64,000 nucleotides of DNA, taken from positions 124,001 through 188,000 of the forward strand of contig JAFRKC010000005.1 in NCBI GenBank assembly GCA_017431955.1, in the 5' to 3' direction. Positions 7,950 through 16,329 of the stretch are shown one piece after another; position 1 is the first letter of the stretch; every line of letters begins with the position of its first letter. This DNA comes from Candidatus Saccharimonadota bacterium. GTDB lineage: Bacteria > Patescibacteriota > Saccharimonadia > Saccharimonadales > Saccharimonadaceae. The position numbers and the translations under genes were made by a program. The notes beneath the pieces were generated by a model, which did no database searches, had not been told where the DNA came from, and worked only from the letters and a program-made list of their open reading frames with translations.

Positions 7950-7955
7950 AGCTAT

Positions 7956-7961
7956 ATTTTA
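7956..7961 (-). promoter_or_regulatory. -10 box for leaderless smpB mRNA
   Basis: TGTTAAAAT on the minus strand, with six bases between the hexamer and the ATG at 7949. A plus-strand TAAAAT at 8005-8010 stands six bases before the divergent glycosyltransferase ATG at 8017, so both genes of this divergent pair have the same arrangement. Confidence 0.65.
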
Positions 7962-8004
7962 ACACGGGGAAAGAGTTTATATTTAAAACTAGGACCAAAA
8001 ATGG

Positions 8005-8010
8005 TAAAAT
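8005..8010 (+). promoter_or_regulatory. -10 box for leaderless glycosyltransferase mRNA
   Basis: TAAAAT followed by AAGGTT and the ATG at 8017. AAGG is too close to the start codon to act as a normal ribosome-binding site. Confidence 0.6.
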
Positions 8011-8016
8011 AAGGTT

Positions 8017-9273
8017 ATGAGAATTGCAATTACGTCGGATATTTATCACCCGATGACTAATGGCGTAGCGGTTTTTGCGCATAATCTTGCGCTTGGTTTA
8101 GCTGAAAATGGGCACAAAGTAATGGTGATTTGCCCGAGTTTTAATGGCAAGAAACACCGCGTGACTAAAGATGGCGTAACTACGGTTTATCTGAAGTCTA
8201 GACGCTTCCCTTTTTATCCAGATCAGATTAGCAAAGTGCCAGAGAGCAAAGAACTTTTTGGTAAAAAATTGCCGAGACTAGTTTATAAGCACGGAATTTG
8301 GTATGCGCCGTATCCGTATCCAGAAGTGAAAAAGGCGTTGAAAAAATTCAAACCGGATGTGATTCATAATCAAACGGCCGAAACGATTGCGCTTGCAGTG
8401 ACAACATATGCGCATAAATACAATGTACCGCTCGTGGCGACCGGGCATGCTTATCCAGATAATATTACTGGGCAGTTTAAGGTGTTAAAGCCAATTAAAA
8501 AACCGCTCGATGCGGTGCTGAGGACTTATATGGCTAGCTTTTTGAAGCATAGCGAGTACGCAACGATGCCGACCGAGATGGCAATTAATGATTTGGTGCC
8601 GAAAAACCGCAAACATTTTAAGGTGACGGTAGAGGCATTGTCGAACGGCGTGGATTTGTCAGCGTTTAAACCCGGGAAAGCTAGCGATACTATTTACAAA
8701 AAGTATAAAATTCCAAAAGACAGGCCGATCGTGCTCTATGTGGGTAGAGTTGATCCGGAAAAAAGTATTAGTAACGTAGTGAAGGCGTTTGCTAAAGTCG
8801 TAGAAAAGACACCAAAGGCATTGATGGTGGTGGTTGGTGATGGTACGGACAGGCAAAACTTAATGGATCTGGCTAGTGAGCTTGGCGTTTCTGGTTCGAT
8901 GATGTTCCTTGGTAAAGTAATGCCGCCAGATTTGATGGAAATTTATAAAGTCGGTACACTTTTTGCAACCGCAAGCGAAACCGAGACTCAAGGTATTGTA
9001 TTGATTGAAGCAGCAGCGACTGGACTTCCGATTGTGGCGGTGGATGCTGGTGCGGTAAAAGAAGTTTGCCAAAATAATACCAATGGCGTTTTATGCAAAC
9101 CTGGTGATGTCGAAGGCATTGCTAGTGGAATAAAGAAAATTTTGGGTAGTAAAGAAATACAACAAAAATATAGTGAAAATAGCTTGGAAATTGCAAAGAT
9201 GCACGATTTAAATAATACGCTTGGTCGCTTTGAAGAAATCTATAAGGAAGCTATTCAGATAAAAAGTCTTTAA
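8017..9273 (+). CDS. glycosyltransferase family 4 (diacylglycerol glucosyltransferase-like)
   Basis: 418 residues. It has an N-terminal acceptor domain, RIAITSDIYHPMTNGVAVF, as in enzymes that move glucose onto diacylglycerol, and a C-terminal donor domain with LYVGRVDPEKS, VVGDGTDR, FLGKV and ETETQGIVLIEAAATGLPIV (EX7E type). It is a likely membrane-lipid or surface-polysaccharide enzyme and a paralogue of the gene at 4761-6005. The last 23 nt overlap the convergent hydrolase gene. Confidence 0.9.
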   Translation: MRIAITSDIYHPMTNGVAVFAHNLALGLAENGHKVMVICPSFNGKKHRVTKDGVTTVYLKSRRFPFYPDQISKVPESKELFGKKLPRLVYKHGIWYAPYPYPEVKKALKKFKPDVIHNQTAETIALAVTTYAHKYNVPLVATGHAYPDNITGQFKVLKPIKKPLDAVLRTYMASFLKHSEYATMPTEMAINDLVPKNRKHFKVTVEALSNGVDLSAFKPGKASDTIYKKYKIPKDRPIVLYVGRVDPEKSISNVVKAFAKVVEKTPKALMVVVGDGTDRQNLMDLASELGVSGSMMFLGKVMPPDLMEIYKVGTLFATASETETQGIVLIEAAATGLPIVAVDAGAVKEVCQNNTNGVLCKPGDVEGIASGIKKILGSKEIQQKYSENSLEIAKMHDLNNTLGRFEEIYKEAIQIKSL

Positions 9274-9973
9274 TAATTTTTGCTACTTTTTCGGGCGCTT
9301 CGTAGTTTAATAGGTGGCCGGTTTTTTCGAGAAATATTACTTTAGCATCAGGGTATTTTCGGGCGAGATTAATGGTTTTTGATTTTTTAATTAGGCGATC
9401 TTTTTCACCGGACAAGAATAGAATCTTTTTGTTTAATTCAAATTCAGCAATGGAATGCTTGGCGGAGAATTTGGCGGCCTTTAGGACATCTTTTTTGGCG
9501 GCGCTAGTTTTGGAACAAGCGTGGGTGGTTTTGATAGTCTTTTTATAGACCGCCCTTTCTTTTCTAGGCACGAATAGATAGTCGGTAGTGATTTTGTCTA
9601 CTGCCTTGCGCGGTAATATGACTGATAATGGTTGGAGCGAGGCAATTGATTTTGGTGGCTTTTCGGAGATCGGCGCCAAGAAAACAATTTTTTCATTAAC
9701 TAGATCTGGGTATAAACTGGCGGTAGCGGCGGCAATAATTGAGCCCATGGAATGTCCGATTAGAATCGGCTTTTCTATTTTTTTTTCTTCGATGTATTTT
9801 TTAATGAAGTTGGCATAGGATTTAATTGAGTAACTAGTGAGAGGATCGGAATTCCCAAATGGTGGAATGCTTGGTGTGTAGGTTTTGTAGCCTGGAAAAT
9901 AATCGGTGATTTCGGTTAGGCCGGCTGGGCTGCCGCGGAAACCATGAATAAAGAGGATGGGTGGATTTTTCAT
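9251..9973 (-). CDS. alpha/beta hydrolase
   Basis: 240 residues. ILFIHGFRGSPAG is the oxyanion strand, GHSMGS the nucleophile elbow, LSGEKDRL the acid loop and KTGHLLNYEAPE the catalytic histidine. There is no signal peptide. It lies three bases after the ctpA stop and is the last gene of the long minus-strand run beginning at serS. Monoacylglycerol lipase-like or RBBP9-like activity is possible but cannot be decided. Confidence 0.87.
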   Translation of the reverse strand: MKNPPILFIHGFRGSPAGLTEITDYFPGYKTYTPSIPPFGNSDPLTSYSIKSYANFIKKYIEEKKIEKPILIGHSMGSIIAAATASLYPDLVNEKIVFLAPISEKPPKSIASLQPLSVILPRKAVDKITTDYLFVPRKERAVYKKTIKTTHACSKTSAAKKDVLKAAKFSAKHSIAEFELNKKILFLSGEKDRLIKKSKTINLARKYPDAKVIFLEKTGHLLNYEAPEKVAKIIKDFLSE

Positions 9974-9976
9974 AAA

Positions 9977-11212
9977 TTATAGTTTTTTGGCAGCGTCCAT
10001 TTGCGGATCGCGTCCATGGTTAATATCGTCGTAAGTGTTCTCGACTTCTGTATCTGGAATAATTCCGGTGTTATTAATACTTTTGCCAAGTGGCGTATAC
10101 CAATGGGCGGTTGTAACTTTTAAGATAGAGTTATTTGAAAGGTCGAATAGTGTTTGAACTACGCCCTTACCGTAGGTTTTTGTACCAACGATGGTGGCGA
10201 GTTCGTAGTCCTGAAGAGCACCGGCAACAATTTCTGAAGCGGAAGCGGTGGTATCATTAACAAGCACAACGGTTTTGATATTTTTTAGGATAGCCTTGTT
10301 ATGGTAGGCGTAAGTTTCATCGTCTGCGGAATGAATGGATTTTTGAATTAAGATTTTTTCTCCATCAATCCAAAGCGATAGTAAATCTCTGGCAGCGCTA
10401 ACGTAGCCGCCACCGTTGTTACGAAGGTCAAGGATGATTTTATTGATTTTTTTACTAGAGAAATCCTTGGCGAAATCTTGTACGAGTGTACCAGTATCAG
10501 TGTCGAAGCGAGTAACGGTAATGATGGCGGTTTTGTCATCGTAATCTACATAGGCAGATACGTTATTAATGGTTTCGCGAACCATTTTAAATTCCTTCTC
10601 TTCACCATCACGAACGACCGAGATTGTGACTTCGGTGCCTTCGGTACCGCGGATTTTGCTAGCTATTTCGTCGACGGAAAGTGTGTAAACTTCTTCGCCG
10701 TCAATTTTGTAAATGATATCTCCGGCGAGAATGCCGGCTTTTCTGGCTGGATTATCTGGTAAAGTACGAACGACTTTAGCATAGCCTTCCCGCAGAGCAA
10801 TCTCCACGCCGATGCCAGCGCCTACGTCGCCATGAAGATCGGCTTCGAATACTGCAGCCTCTTCACTGTCCATGTAAATGGTGTATTCGTCTCCGATTGC
10901 AGCGGTGAGACCTTTTTTGGCGCCTTCGATAAGCTTGTCTTTGTCGATTTCCCCGTCGTATTCGGACGCTAATTTACTATAAACTGAATTTAATGGTGAC
11001 CAGTCGATGGATACTTTTTGTTTACTAGAAGATGTCCCACTAAACAGGTATGGTGCAAAATTATTCCATCCGAGACCTATAAAAAAGCCAAAAAACAAGG
11101 TGAATGCGCCGATGATTACAGCGCTACTTAGATGAACCTTTTTTTCACTCCAATCTTGGTCTTCGATTCTTTTTCTGTTGGAAGTATTTTTTTTACTTTT
11201 CGCCTTTGTCAT
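9977..11212 (-). CDS. ctpA: carboxy-terminal processing protease, S41 family
   Basis: 411 residues. A cytoplasmic basic N terminus is followed by one membrane helix (about residues 28-50), then an extracytoplasmic PDZ domain (about 128-200, GVEIALREGYAKVV and AGILAGDIIYKIDG) and the S41 core. The Ser/Lys dyad is probably Ser324 in TASASE and Lys349 in YGKGV, the 25-residue gap found in Tsp. Such proteases trim or clear envelope proteins, including wall hydrolases. It follows the CHAP hydrolase and ftsEX, as in several Gram-positive genomes. TAAAAT ends 6 nt before the ATG, so an internal leaderless promoter is likely. Confidence 0.94.
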   Translation of the reverse strand: MTKAKSKKNTSNRKRIEDQDWSEKKVHLSSAVIIGAFTLFFGFFIGLGWNNFAPYLFSGTSSSKQKVSIDWSPLNSVYSKLASEYDGEIDKDKLIEGAKKGLTAAIGDEYTIYMDSEEAAVFEADLHGDVGAGIGVEIALREGYAKVVRTLPDNPARKAGILAGDIIYKIDGEEVYTLSVDEIASKIRGTEGTEVTISVVRDGEEKEFKMVRETINNVSAYVDYDDKTAIITVTRFDTDTGTLVQDFAKDFSSKKINKIILDLRNNGGGYVSAARDLLSLWIDGEKILIQKSIHSADDETYAYHNKAILKNIKTVVLVNDTTASASEIVAGALQDYELATIVGTKTYGKGVVQTLFDLSNNSILKVTTAHWYTPLGKSINNTGIIPDTEVENTYDDINHGRDPQMDAAKKL

Positions 11213-11245
11213 TATTCTATTTTAGCACAATAAGAAAAGGTTGGT

Positions 11246-12403
11246 TTAATCAAAATGGATGTAATTATATTTGTAGGCACTTACGCCGGTTACGTAGCTG
11301 AAGTTGGCAGTGTAAGTGCCATTGTATTCGGAGATATTAATTGTGCCGTTACCGTTATCTCTTTCTACCCAGATGACGTGGCCCCAGGTACCAAGAACGC
11401 TATAACCAACCGTATGAGTGACTCCTTCACCTGATGCTTGAGCTTCGGCATAGGTGGTGGTGCGATAACCGGCTGCTCTGGCGGAGCCGCCCCAATATTT
11501 GGCATCGCCCCAGCTAGATATAACTACACCCCAACGTTCCCTGGCCTTGTAGCCAGCGTAGGAGGTACATTCACAGACGCAGCCACCACTAAACATAGTA
11601 CTACCGTTACAGTATCCGATGTAACGCCAGTTGTAGTTAGGGCAGGTCATGCCTTTGGCGGCGTAAAGGGCCGGCGCGTAGCTGTTTAAACCTGGATCGG
11701 TGATGACGCCACCACCGCGCTCTTGAACGTGACGATCAATTTCGGCCTGGATCTCTCGTTCTTTGATTTTGCGGGCTTCTTCAGCGTCGCTGGCATAGGC
11801 GCTAGCGTCATTACGGTATTTGTTCATAAGTTCGGTTTGACGAGCTTTATTGGCAGCGATTTCAGCGCGCTTTTCGCCTAATGATTCAATAATAGCTTCT
11901 ACTTGAACTTTTTGCTTTTCTAGTTCTTCTTTTAGTTTTTTGACTTCGTCTGCGGCGGTGGCTACTTGGGTTTTGACGGTTTCTTGACGGGATTGCTTTT
12001 CGGTGAGGTCGGAAATTGAACTACTGCCAGCAAGAATCATAATAGTACTGGTGTTGTTATTGAAATGCATATCGACTAAAAGCTCGGCGAGGGCGTTTTG
12101 TTCTTGTTCTAGCTTGGCTTCGTTGAACTCGATTTGTTTTTTAAGTTCTTCGGCGGCAATTTGTTGGGTGTTAATTTCGGCTTCGAGGACGGATATTTCG
12201 GAATTCAGTCTGGCAATTTCACCCTCTAAAGTATTGGCGCTTTCTTTGGCTTCGGCAGCTTTGTTTTTGGCGGCGATTTCGTCTTGTTCGGCTTTTTTAC
12301 AAGTATCGGTAACACAATAATTAGTGGCATGAACTGCAGTGAAAGTCGGAACGAGTACAGCTGCTACGGCGAGAATGATTTTTGTGTGTTTGAGTATTAC
12401 CAT
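11246..12403 (-). CDS. secreted peptidoglycan hydrolase, coiled coil plus CHAP (PcsB/CwlO-like)
   Basis: 385 residues. A signal peptide ending near AVHA is followed by a long coiled coil (about 35-235) with heptads such as IARLNSEISVLEAEI, then a linker and a C-terminal CHAP amidase/endopeptidase domain. The CHAP cysteine is in CECTSYAGYKA, the histidine in GTWGHVIWVE and the polar partner in ISEYNG. This is the PcsB build, where FtsEX holds the coiled coil and opens the enzyme at the septum. The gene follows ftsE-ftsX directly, which supports that role. Several extra cysteines (CVTDTC, CPNYNW, CVCEC) suggest disulfides in the mature protein. Confidence 0.9.
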   Translation of the reverse strand: MVILKHTKIILAVAAVLVPTFTAVHATNYCVTDTCKKAEQDEIAAKNKAAEAKESANTLEGEIARLNSEISVLEAEINTQQIAAEELKKQIEFNEAKLEQEQNALAELLVDMHFNNNTSTIMILAGSSSISDLTEKQSRQETVKTQVATAADEVKKLKEELEKQKVQVEAIIESLGEKRAEIAANKARQTELMNKYRNDASAYASDAEEARKIKEREIQAEIDRHVQERGGGVITDPGLNSYAPALYAAKGMTCPNYNWRYIGYCNGSTMFSGGCVCECTSYAGYKARERWGVVISSWGDAKYWGGSARAAGYRTTTYAEAQASGEGVTHTVGYSVLGTWGHVIWVERDNGNGTINISEYNGTYTANFSYVTGVSAYKYNYIHFD

Positions 12404-12441
12404 AATAAAATGGTAACACTTTTTTTGCGGTAATGCAACTT

Positions 12442-13458
12442 TTAGTGGAGATATTTACGAATAGCAAGTTTGGCAGAGAAAGTACCGATAATCATACCAA
12501 TAGTGATAAATGCGATATAGACAGCAATGATCCATTCGGATTGGACAATATTGGTAATTGCGGACATATCTACGCCGTAGTTGACGACTTTTGGCGCAAA
12601 GATAATTAAGCCAACGTAGCCAATGGTGCTAGCGATAAAACCAGAAATCATGCCGCAGATACGTGCTTCGACTAGGAATGGCCCGCGGATAAAGTGACGA
12701 TCGGCGCCAACGAGTTTCATCATCTTGATTTCTTCGCGACGGCTAAAGATCGACATTCTGATAGTGTTAAAGATGATGAGAATTGAAATAACTAGGAACA
12801 CTATGCCAAGGATAATACCGCCATTTTTCGCGATGTTAGCCCAGGAAGTGATAGTGGCAATCTCGGTGCGATTAACATCATAAGTAGGTTCTTTTTCGCT
12901 GTCTAAGTTGGCTTTGAATAGCTCGTTATCTTCGACGATATTCCTGACGCTGTCAAGGTTATCTACATTTTTAACTTTGACACGCATGGTAGATTGCATG
13001 GTATTGATCATGATTTCCTGCATTTCTTCGTCGGCTAAAACTTCCATCAACTTTTCGTTGTCGGTGTTTTCTTCGAGAAAGCGTTGATATTCTTCTGCGG
13101 AATTTGCGATTTCGACTGATTTTACGTTGCTGTCTTTAGCCATAATTTCCTTGGCTTCCAGAAGGATACCGTCTTCGGTTTGAGGTTTGAAGAAAATTGT
13201 GATGTCAATTTTGTCGCGAATAGAATCGGCGGTTTGAGACAAAACTATATTGGCTACTACGGTGAGACCTAAAATAAGAAGTGTAATAGTCATAACTAAA
13301 GTGGCGGCAATAGAAAGCCAGATATTTCTGACGAATCCAGCGGTACCATATTTAACTACTCTTCTGGTAGTGCGGAGCTTCTTCACCCGGCCATTTCTGG
13401 TGAGAGTTTTAAGATGGGATTTGGTGTTTCGCTTGGTTTCTATTGACTTTTTTTCCAT
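12442..13458 (-). CDS. ftsX: cell division protein FtsX
   Basis: 338 residues. The topology is FtsX-like: a basic cytoplasmic N terminus, a first helix (about 47-72), a large extracytoplasmic loop of about 140 residues, and three helices at the end (near 212-235, 268-290 and 308-330). FtsX partners the ATPase FtsE and passes the signal across the membrane to a wall hydrolase, here probably the CHAP protein encoded 38 nt downstream. The gap to the ftsE stop is only about 15 nt and holds a plus-strand promoter that points back into ftsE. Confidence 0.93.
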   Translation of the reverse strand: MEKKSIETKRNTKSHLKTLTRNGRVKKLRTTRRVVKYGTAGFVRNIWLSIAATLVMTITLLILGLTVVANIVLSQTADSIRDKIDITIFFKPQTEDGILLEAKEIMAKDSNVKSVEIANSAEEYQRFLEENTDNEKLMEVLADEEMQEIMINTMQSTMRVKVKNVDNLDSVRNIVEDNELFKANLDSEKEPTYDVNRTEIATITSWANIAKNGGIILGIVFLVISILIIFNTIRMSIFSRREEIKMMKLVGADRHFIRGPFLVEARICGMISGFIASTIGYVGLIIFAPKVVNYGVDMSAITNIVQSEWIIAVYIAFITIGMIIGTFSAKLAIRKYLH

Positions 13459-13471
13459 TTTGTGCTATAAT
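13443..13471 (+). promoter_or_regulatory. antisense promoter at the ftsE/ftsX junction
   Basis: TTGACT (13443-13448), 17-nt spacer, extended TGCTATAAT (hexamer 13466-13471), then six bases and ATAGTCC. It faces the 3' end of ftsE on the opposite strand. No plus-strand gene follows. It shares layout with three other sites in the window. Confidence 0.6.
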
Positions 13472-13473
13472 AC

Positions 13474-14271
13474 CTATATAGTCCTTATTATTTTTTTCTT
13501 CGGTGGAGTTTTAGTCTTGGTGGCGTGAAGAGGCCTTTTGTCGACTTTCGGCATGGTTTTACGTTTGTTTTTAGGATCTTCTTTTTCTAGACGATAAACG
13601 CCTTTGCCTTTTTGGTCGGAAATAATTTTGCCGTGGTCTAGAGTAACGACGCGTTTTTGGAGATAATTGACGATGCCGTCGTTGTGAGTGGTGACTAGAA
13701 CTGTGGTGCCAAAATCATTGATTCTTTTGAGTAAATCGATGATTTCTTTAGTGGTGACTGGATCGAGGTTGGCGGTAGGCTCATCGGCGATGAGGATTTT
13801 TGGTTGGCGAGCGACGGACCTAGCGATACCGACGCGCTGAATTTCGCCGCCACTAAGATTGGACGGGAATTTGTGTGCTTTATCAAGTAGGCCGACGAGG
13901 TCTAAAACCTTTGGTACAGTGCGATTAATTTCTTTATTACTCATGCCAGCGATTTCTAGCGCGAAAGCGACGTTTTCATAAACCGTGCGGCTCGGAAGTA
14001 ATTTGTTATCTTGAAATACTACGCCGAGACGTCTGCGATAATGTGGAATGTGGCGTTTTTTGACGTAATCGAGATCAATGCCACCGACGATAATTTTGCC
14101 GCTGCTAGGATTTTCTTCTTTAGTGAGCATTTTTAGAAGAGTAGATTTACCGGCGCCGGATTGGCCGACGATAAAAAGAAACTCATTTGGATCGACGTGA
14201 AGAGAGACGTTGTCGAGTGCTGGTTCGGAATCTTTAGGATAGATTTTGGTAACATTATCGAGCAATATCAT
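13474..14271 (-). CDS. ftsE: cell division ATP-binding protein FtsE
   Basis: 265 residues. It is an ABC ATPase with Walker A GQSGAGKST, Q-loop VVFQDNKLL, signature LSGGEIQRV, Walker B ILIADEPT and an H-loop VTTHN. The start ILLDNVTKIYPKDSEPALD is typical of FtsE. It drives FtsX. A lysine- and arginine-rich tail of about 40 residues extends past the usual end (about 225) and is unusual; it could bind DNA, RNA or acidic lipids, but that is inference. TAATAT ends 7 nt before the ATG. Confidence 0.95.
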   Translation of the reverse strand: MILLDNVTKIYPKDSEPALDNVSLHVDPNEFLFIVGQSGAGKSTLLKMLTKEENPSSGKIIVGGIDLDYVKKRHIPHYRRRLGVVFQDNKLLPSRTVYENVAFALEIAGMSNKEINRTVPKVLDLVGLLDKAHKFPSNLSGGEIQRVGIARSVARQPKILIADEPTANLDPVTTKEIIDLLKRINDFGTTVLVTTHNDGIVNYLQKRVVTLDHGKIISDQKGKGVYRLEKEDPKNKRKTMPKVDKRPLHATKTKTPPKKKIIRTI

Positions 14272-14311
14272 AATAATTATATTAACACGAACCTAAAGCT
14301 TAAGCAAATTA

Positions 14312-15253
14312 TTATTCAATCCAGTTGATTTCGGTAACATATATAATTTCGCAATACCCTAGTTTTTTGTTTGGATTCATGTATGGGCTAATTGTGTCGT
14401 CGCGAGATAAGCTTGAATTCCATGCGGGGTATTTGTCTGAATACACGTTAACGAGATAGCCCTCCATTTTGACATAATCACCTACGCGCACTTGTAGAAG
14501 CAGATCTTTGGTTTCTTCGTTGGCGTAAATGACGTGATTATTTGAAATTTTAGACATTATGTAGGATAGGTTGCTATTAAACCATTCAGTATCTTCGGTG
14601 TTTTTGACATTAAAGCCAACCATGCGATCCGAATTAGTTGTGAAATTGAATTTTTCTGCGAATTCGATACCTTCGCCATAGGCAATAGTAAAATCTACCG
14701 GAGAAAGTTTTTCATAGAGGGTATTTTTTAGTGTGTAATTGTGAATTGCTACAACTTTGCCATAGATAGTATAGCCGGCGAGCTTTTCAATCCTGATATC
14801 AGTGCCGTCGATATTGACGTTAATCTCTCCGGACGTGGTGCCTTGGATGGGGTCTGGTAGGTTTTGTTTATTAATGTCGGTAATGATATGTTTGGAAATT
14901 TTAGCGGAGCGTATTGCTTCGAAAATACTAATGGTGCTAAATATTATTGCACAAATTATAGTTATAGTGGCGATAACCTTAAAATGAATTTTAAGGCGAT
15001 TATCTTTGTGCTCTTTTTTGTTTTTTAGGTCTTCAATTTTAGCTTCTTCGTTTTTGCTACGATTGATGATCTTGTAAGATAGTTCATTGTAAGTTTTGCC
15101 ATCAATCTCGCCGCTATCTAGTTGAAGTTTTAGTTCGTAGAGTAAGCGGTCGCGTTCTTCAATGTCAATTTTTCTTAGCTCGTATTCTTCAGCGGTAATA
15201 TCTTTGTTATTCAATTGTTGCTTGAGGCGTTTTAACTCTTGCTCTTTATCCAT
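14312..15253 (-). CDS. membrane protein with SHOCT-like N terminus, unknown function
   Basis: 313 residues. The first 75 residues hold short helical pairs resembling SHOCT motifs (LKQQLNNKDITAEEYELRK, then LDSGEIDGKTYNELSYK). One membrane helix follows (about 91-113), then an extracytoplasmic domain of about 200 residues without cysteine-rich or enzymatic motifs. The C-terminal part (VGDYVKMEGYLVNVY) looks like an OB- or SH3-type beta fold. The ATG shares an A with the prfB stop (TAATG), so it is translated with prfB and precedes ftsE. I do not recognise a family name. Confidence 0.75.
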   Translation of the reverse strand: MDKEQELKRLKQQLNNKDITAEEYELRKIDIEERDRLLYELKLQLDSGEIDGKTYNELSYKIINRSKNEEAKIEDLKNKKEHKDNRLKIHFKVIATITIICAIIFSTISIFEAIRSAKISKHIITDINKQNLPDPIQGTTSGEINVNIDGTDIRIEKLAGYTIYGKVVAIHNYTLKNTLYEKLSPVDFTIAYGEGIEFAEKFNFTTNSDRMVGFNVKNTEDTEWFNSNLSYIMSKISNNHVIYANEETKDLLLQVRVGDYVKMEGYLVNVYSDKYPAWNSSLSRDDTISPYMNPNKKLGYCEIIYVTEINWIE

Positions 15254-16329
15254 TATTCTCCCACCTTCATTTCTAAATAAGCATTGATAAAGTTATCTAG
15301 CTCGCCGTTCAATACAGCGTCGGTGTCGGTTTCCTCGTATTTAGTGCGGGTGTCTTTGACGAGCTTATATGGTTGCAAAACGTAATTTCTGATTTGCTGG
15401 CCCCATTTAGCGGATTCGCCGGCGCGGAGAGCGCTGATTGAATCAGCTTGTTGTTCTTGTTGCATTTGAATTAGTTTGCCACGCAGGATTTCCATAGCTT
15501 TTTCTTTATTCTGGAGTTGTGAGCGTTCGTTTTGAATGGCAACGACGGTATTGGTTGGAACGTGGGTGATGCGCACGGCCGAGTTGGTGGTGTTGACTGA
15601 TTGCCCGCCATGCCCGCCACTGTGATAAACGTCGATGCGTAAGTCTTTTTCATCGATTTCAACATCGTTGTCATTATCTAGGACTGGTAAAATTTCAACT
15701 AGCGCAAAGGAGGTTTGTCTAAGATTATCGGCGTTGAATGGTGATAGCCTCACCAGACGGTGGACACCATGTTCGCTTTTTAAAATGCCATAAGCATTGG
15801 TGCCGCTGATTTCGTAGACGCCAGTTTTGATGCCAGCTTCTTCCCCAGTGGTTCGTTCAAGGCAAGCTATTTTAAAGTTTTTCTTTTCGCAGAATTTTAA
15901 ATACATGCGCTCGAGCATGCTAGCCCAGTCCATAGCTTCGGTGCCGCCAACACCAGCAGTGATTCTTAGGATTGCATTTTTTTCATCATATTTTCCGGTG
16001 AAGCGAAGCGTGAGCTTTAATTCGCTTAATTTTTTTTCGATGGCGGAAATTTGTTCGTAGATTTCTGTGACAAGATCGTCTCCGCCGAGTTCGATTAGCT
16101 CATTGATATCATCTAGTTGTGATTTTAATAAGTTCCATGGCTCTATCATGTCGTTTAGTTTTGCGAGCTCGAGATTTTTTTGTTTGGCATTTTCGGGATC
16201 AAGCCAAATTTCTGGTTCGGCAACAATTTTTTCGAGTTTTTTAGCCTCGGATATCTTACTGTTAATATCTAGTTTTTGCCAAGATTTTTCTAAATCCGTT
16301 TTTAAACTGTCGAGTTTATTTTGGAACAT
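15253..16329 (-). CDS. prfB: peptide chain release factor 2
   Basis: 358 residues. The catalytic GGQ is in SGGHGGQSVNTTNSAVRITH and the stop-recognition tripeptide SPF is in HRLVRLSPFNA, so this factor reads UAA and UGA. The frame is open from the ATG, so the programmed +1 frameshift that controls prfB in many bacteria is absent. Keeping RF2 fits with UGA being used as a stop in this genome. The ATG follows the murD TAA directly, and the stop overlaps the next start. Confidence 0.97.
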   Translation of the reverse strand: MFQNKLDSLKTDLEKSWQKLDINSKISEAKKLEKIVAEPEIWLDPENAKQKNLELAKLNDMIEPWNLLKSQLDDINELIELGGDDLVTEIYEQISAIEKKLSELKLTLRFTGKYDEKNAILRITAGVGGTEAMDWASMLERMYLKFCEKKNFKIACLERTTGEEAGIKTGVYEISGTNAYGILKSEHGVHRLVRLSPFNADNLRQTSFALVEILPVLDNDNDVEIDEKDLRIDVYHSGGHGGQSVNTTNSAVRITHVPTNTVVAIQNERSQLQNKEKAMEILRGKLIQMQQEQQADSISALRAGESAKWGQQIRNYVLQPYKLVKDTRTKYEETDTDAVLNGELDNFINAYLEMKVGE

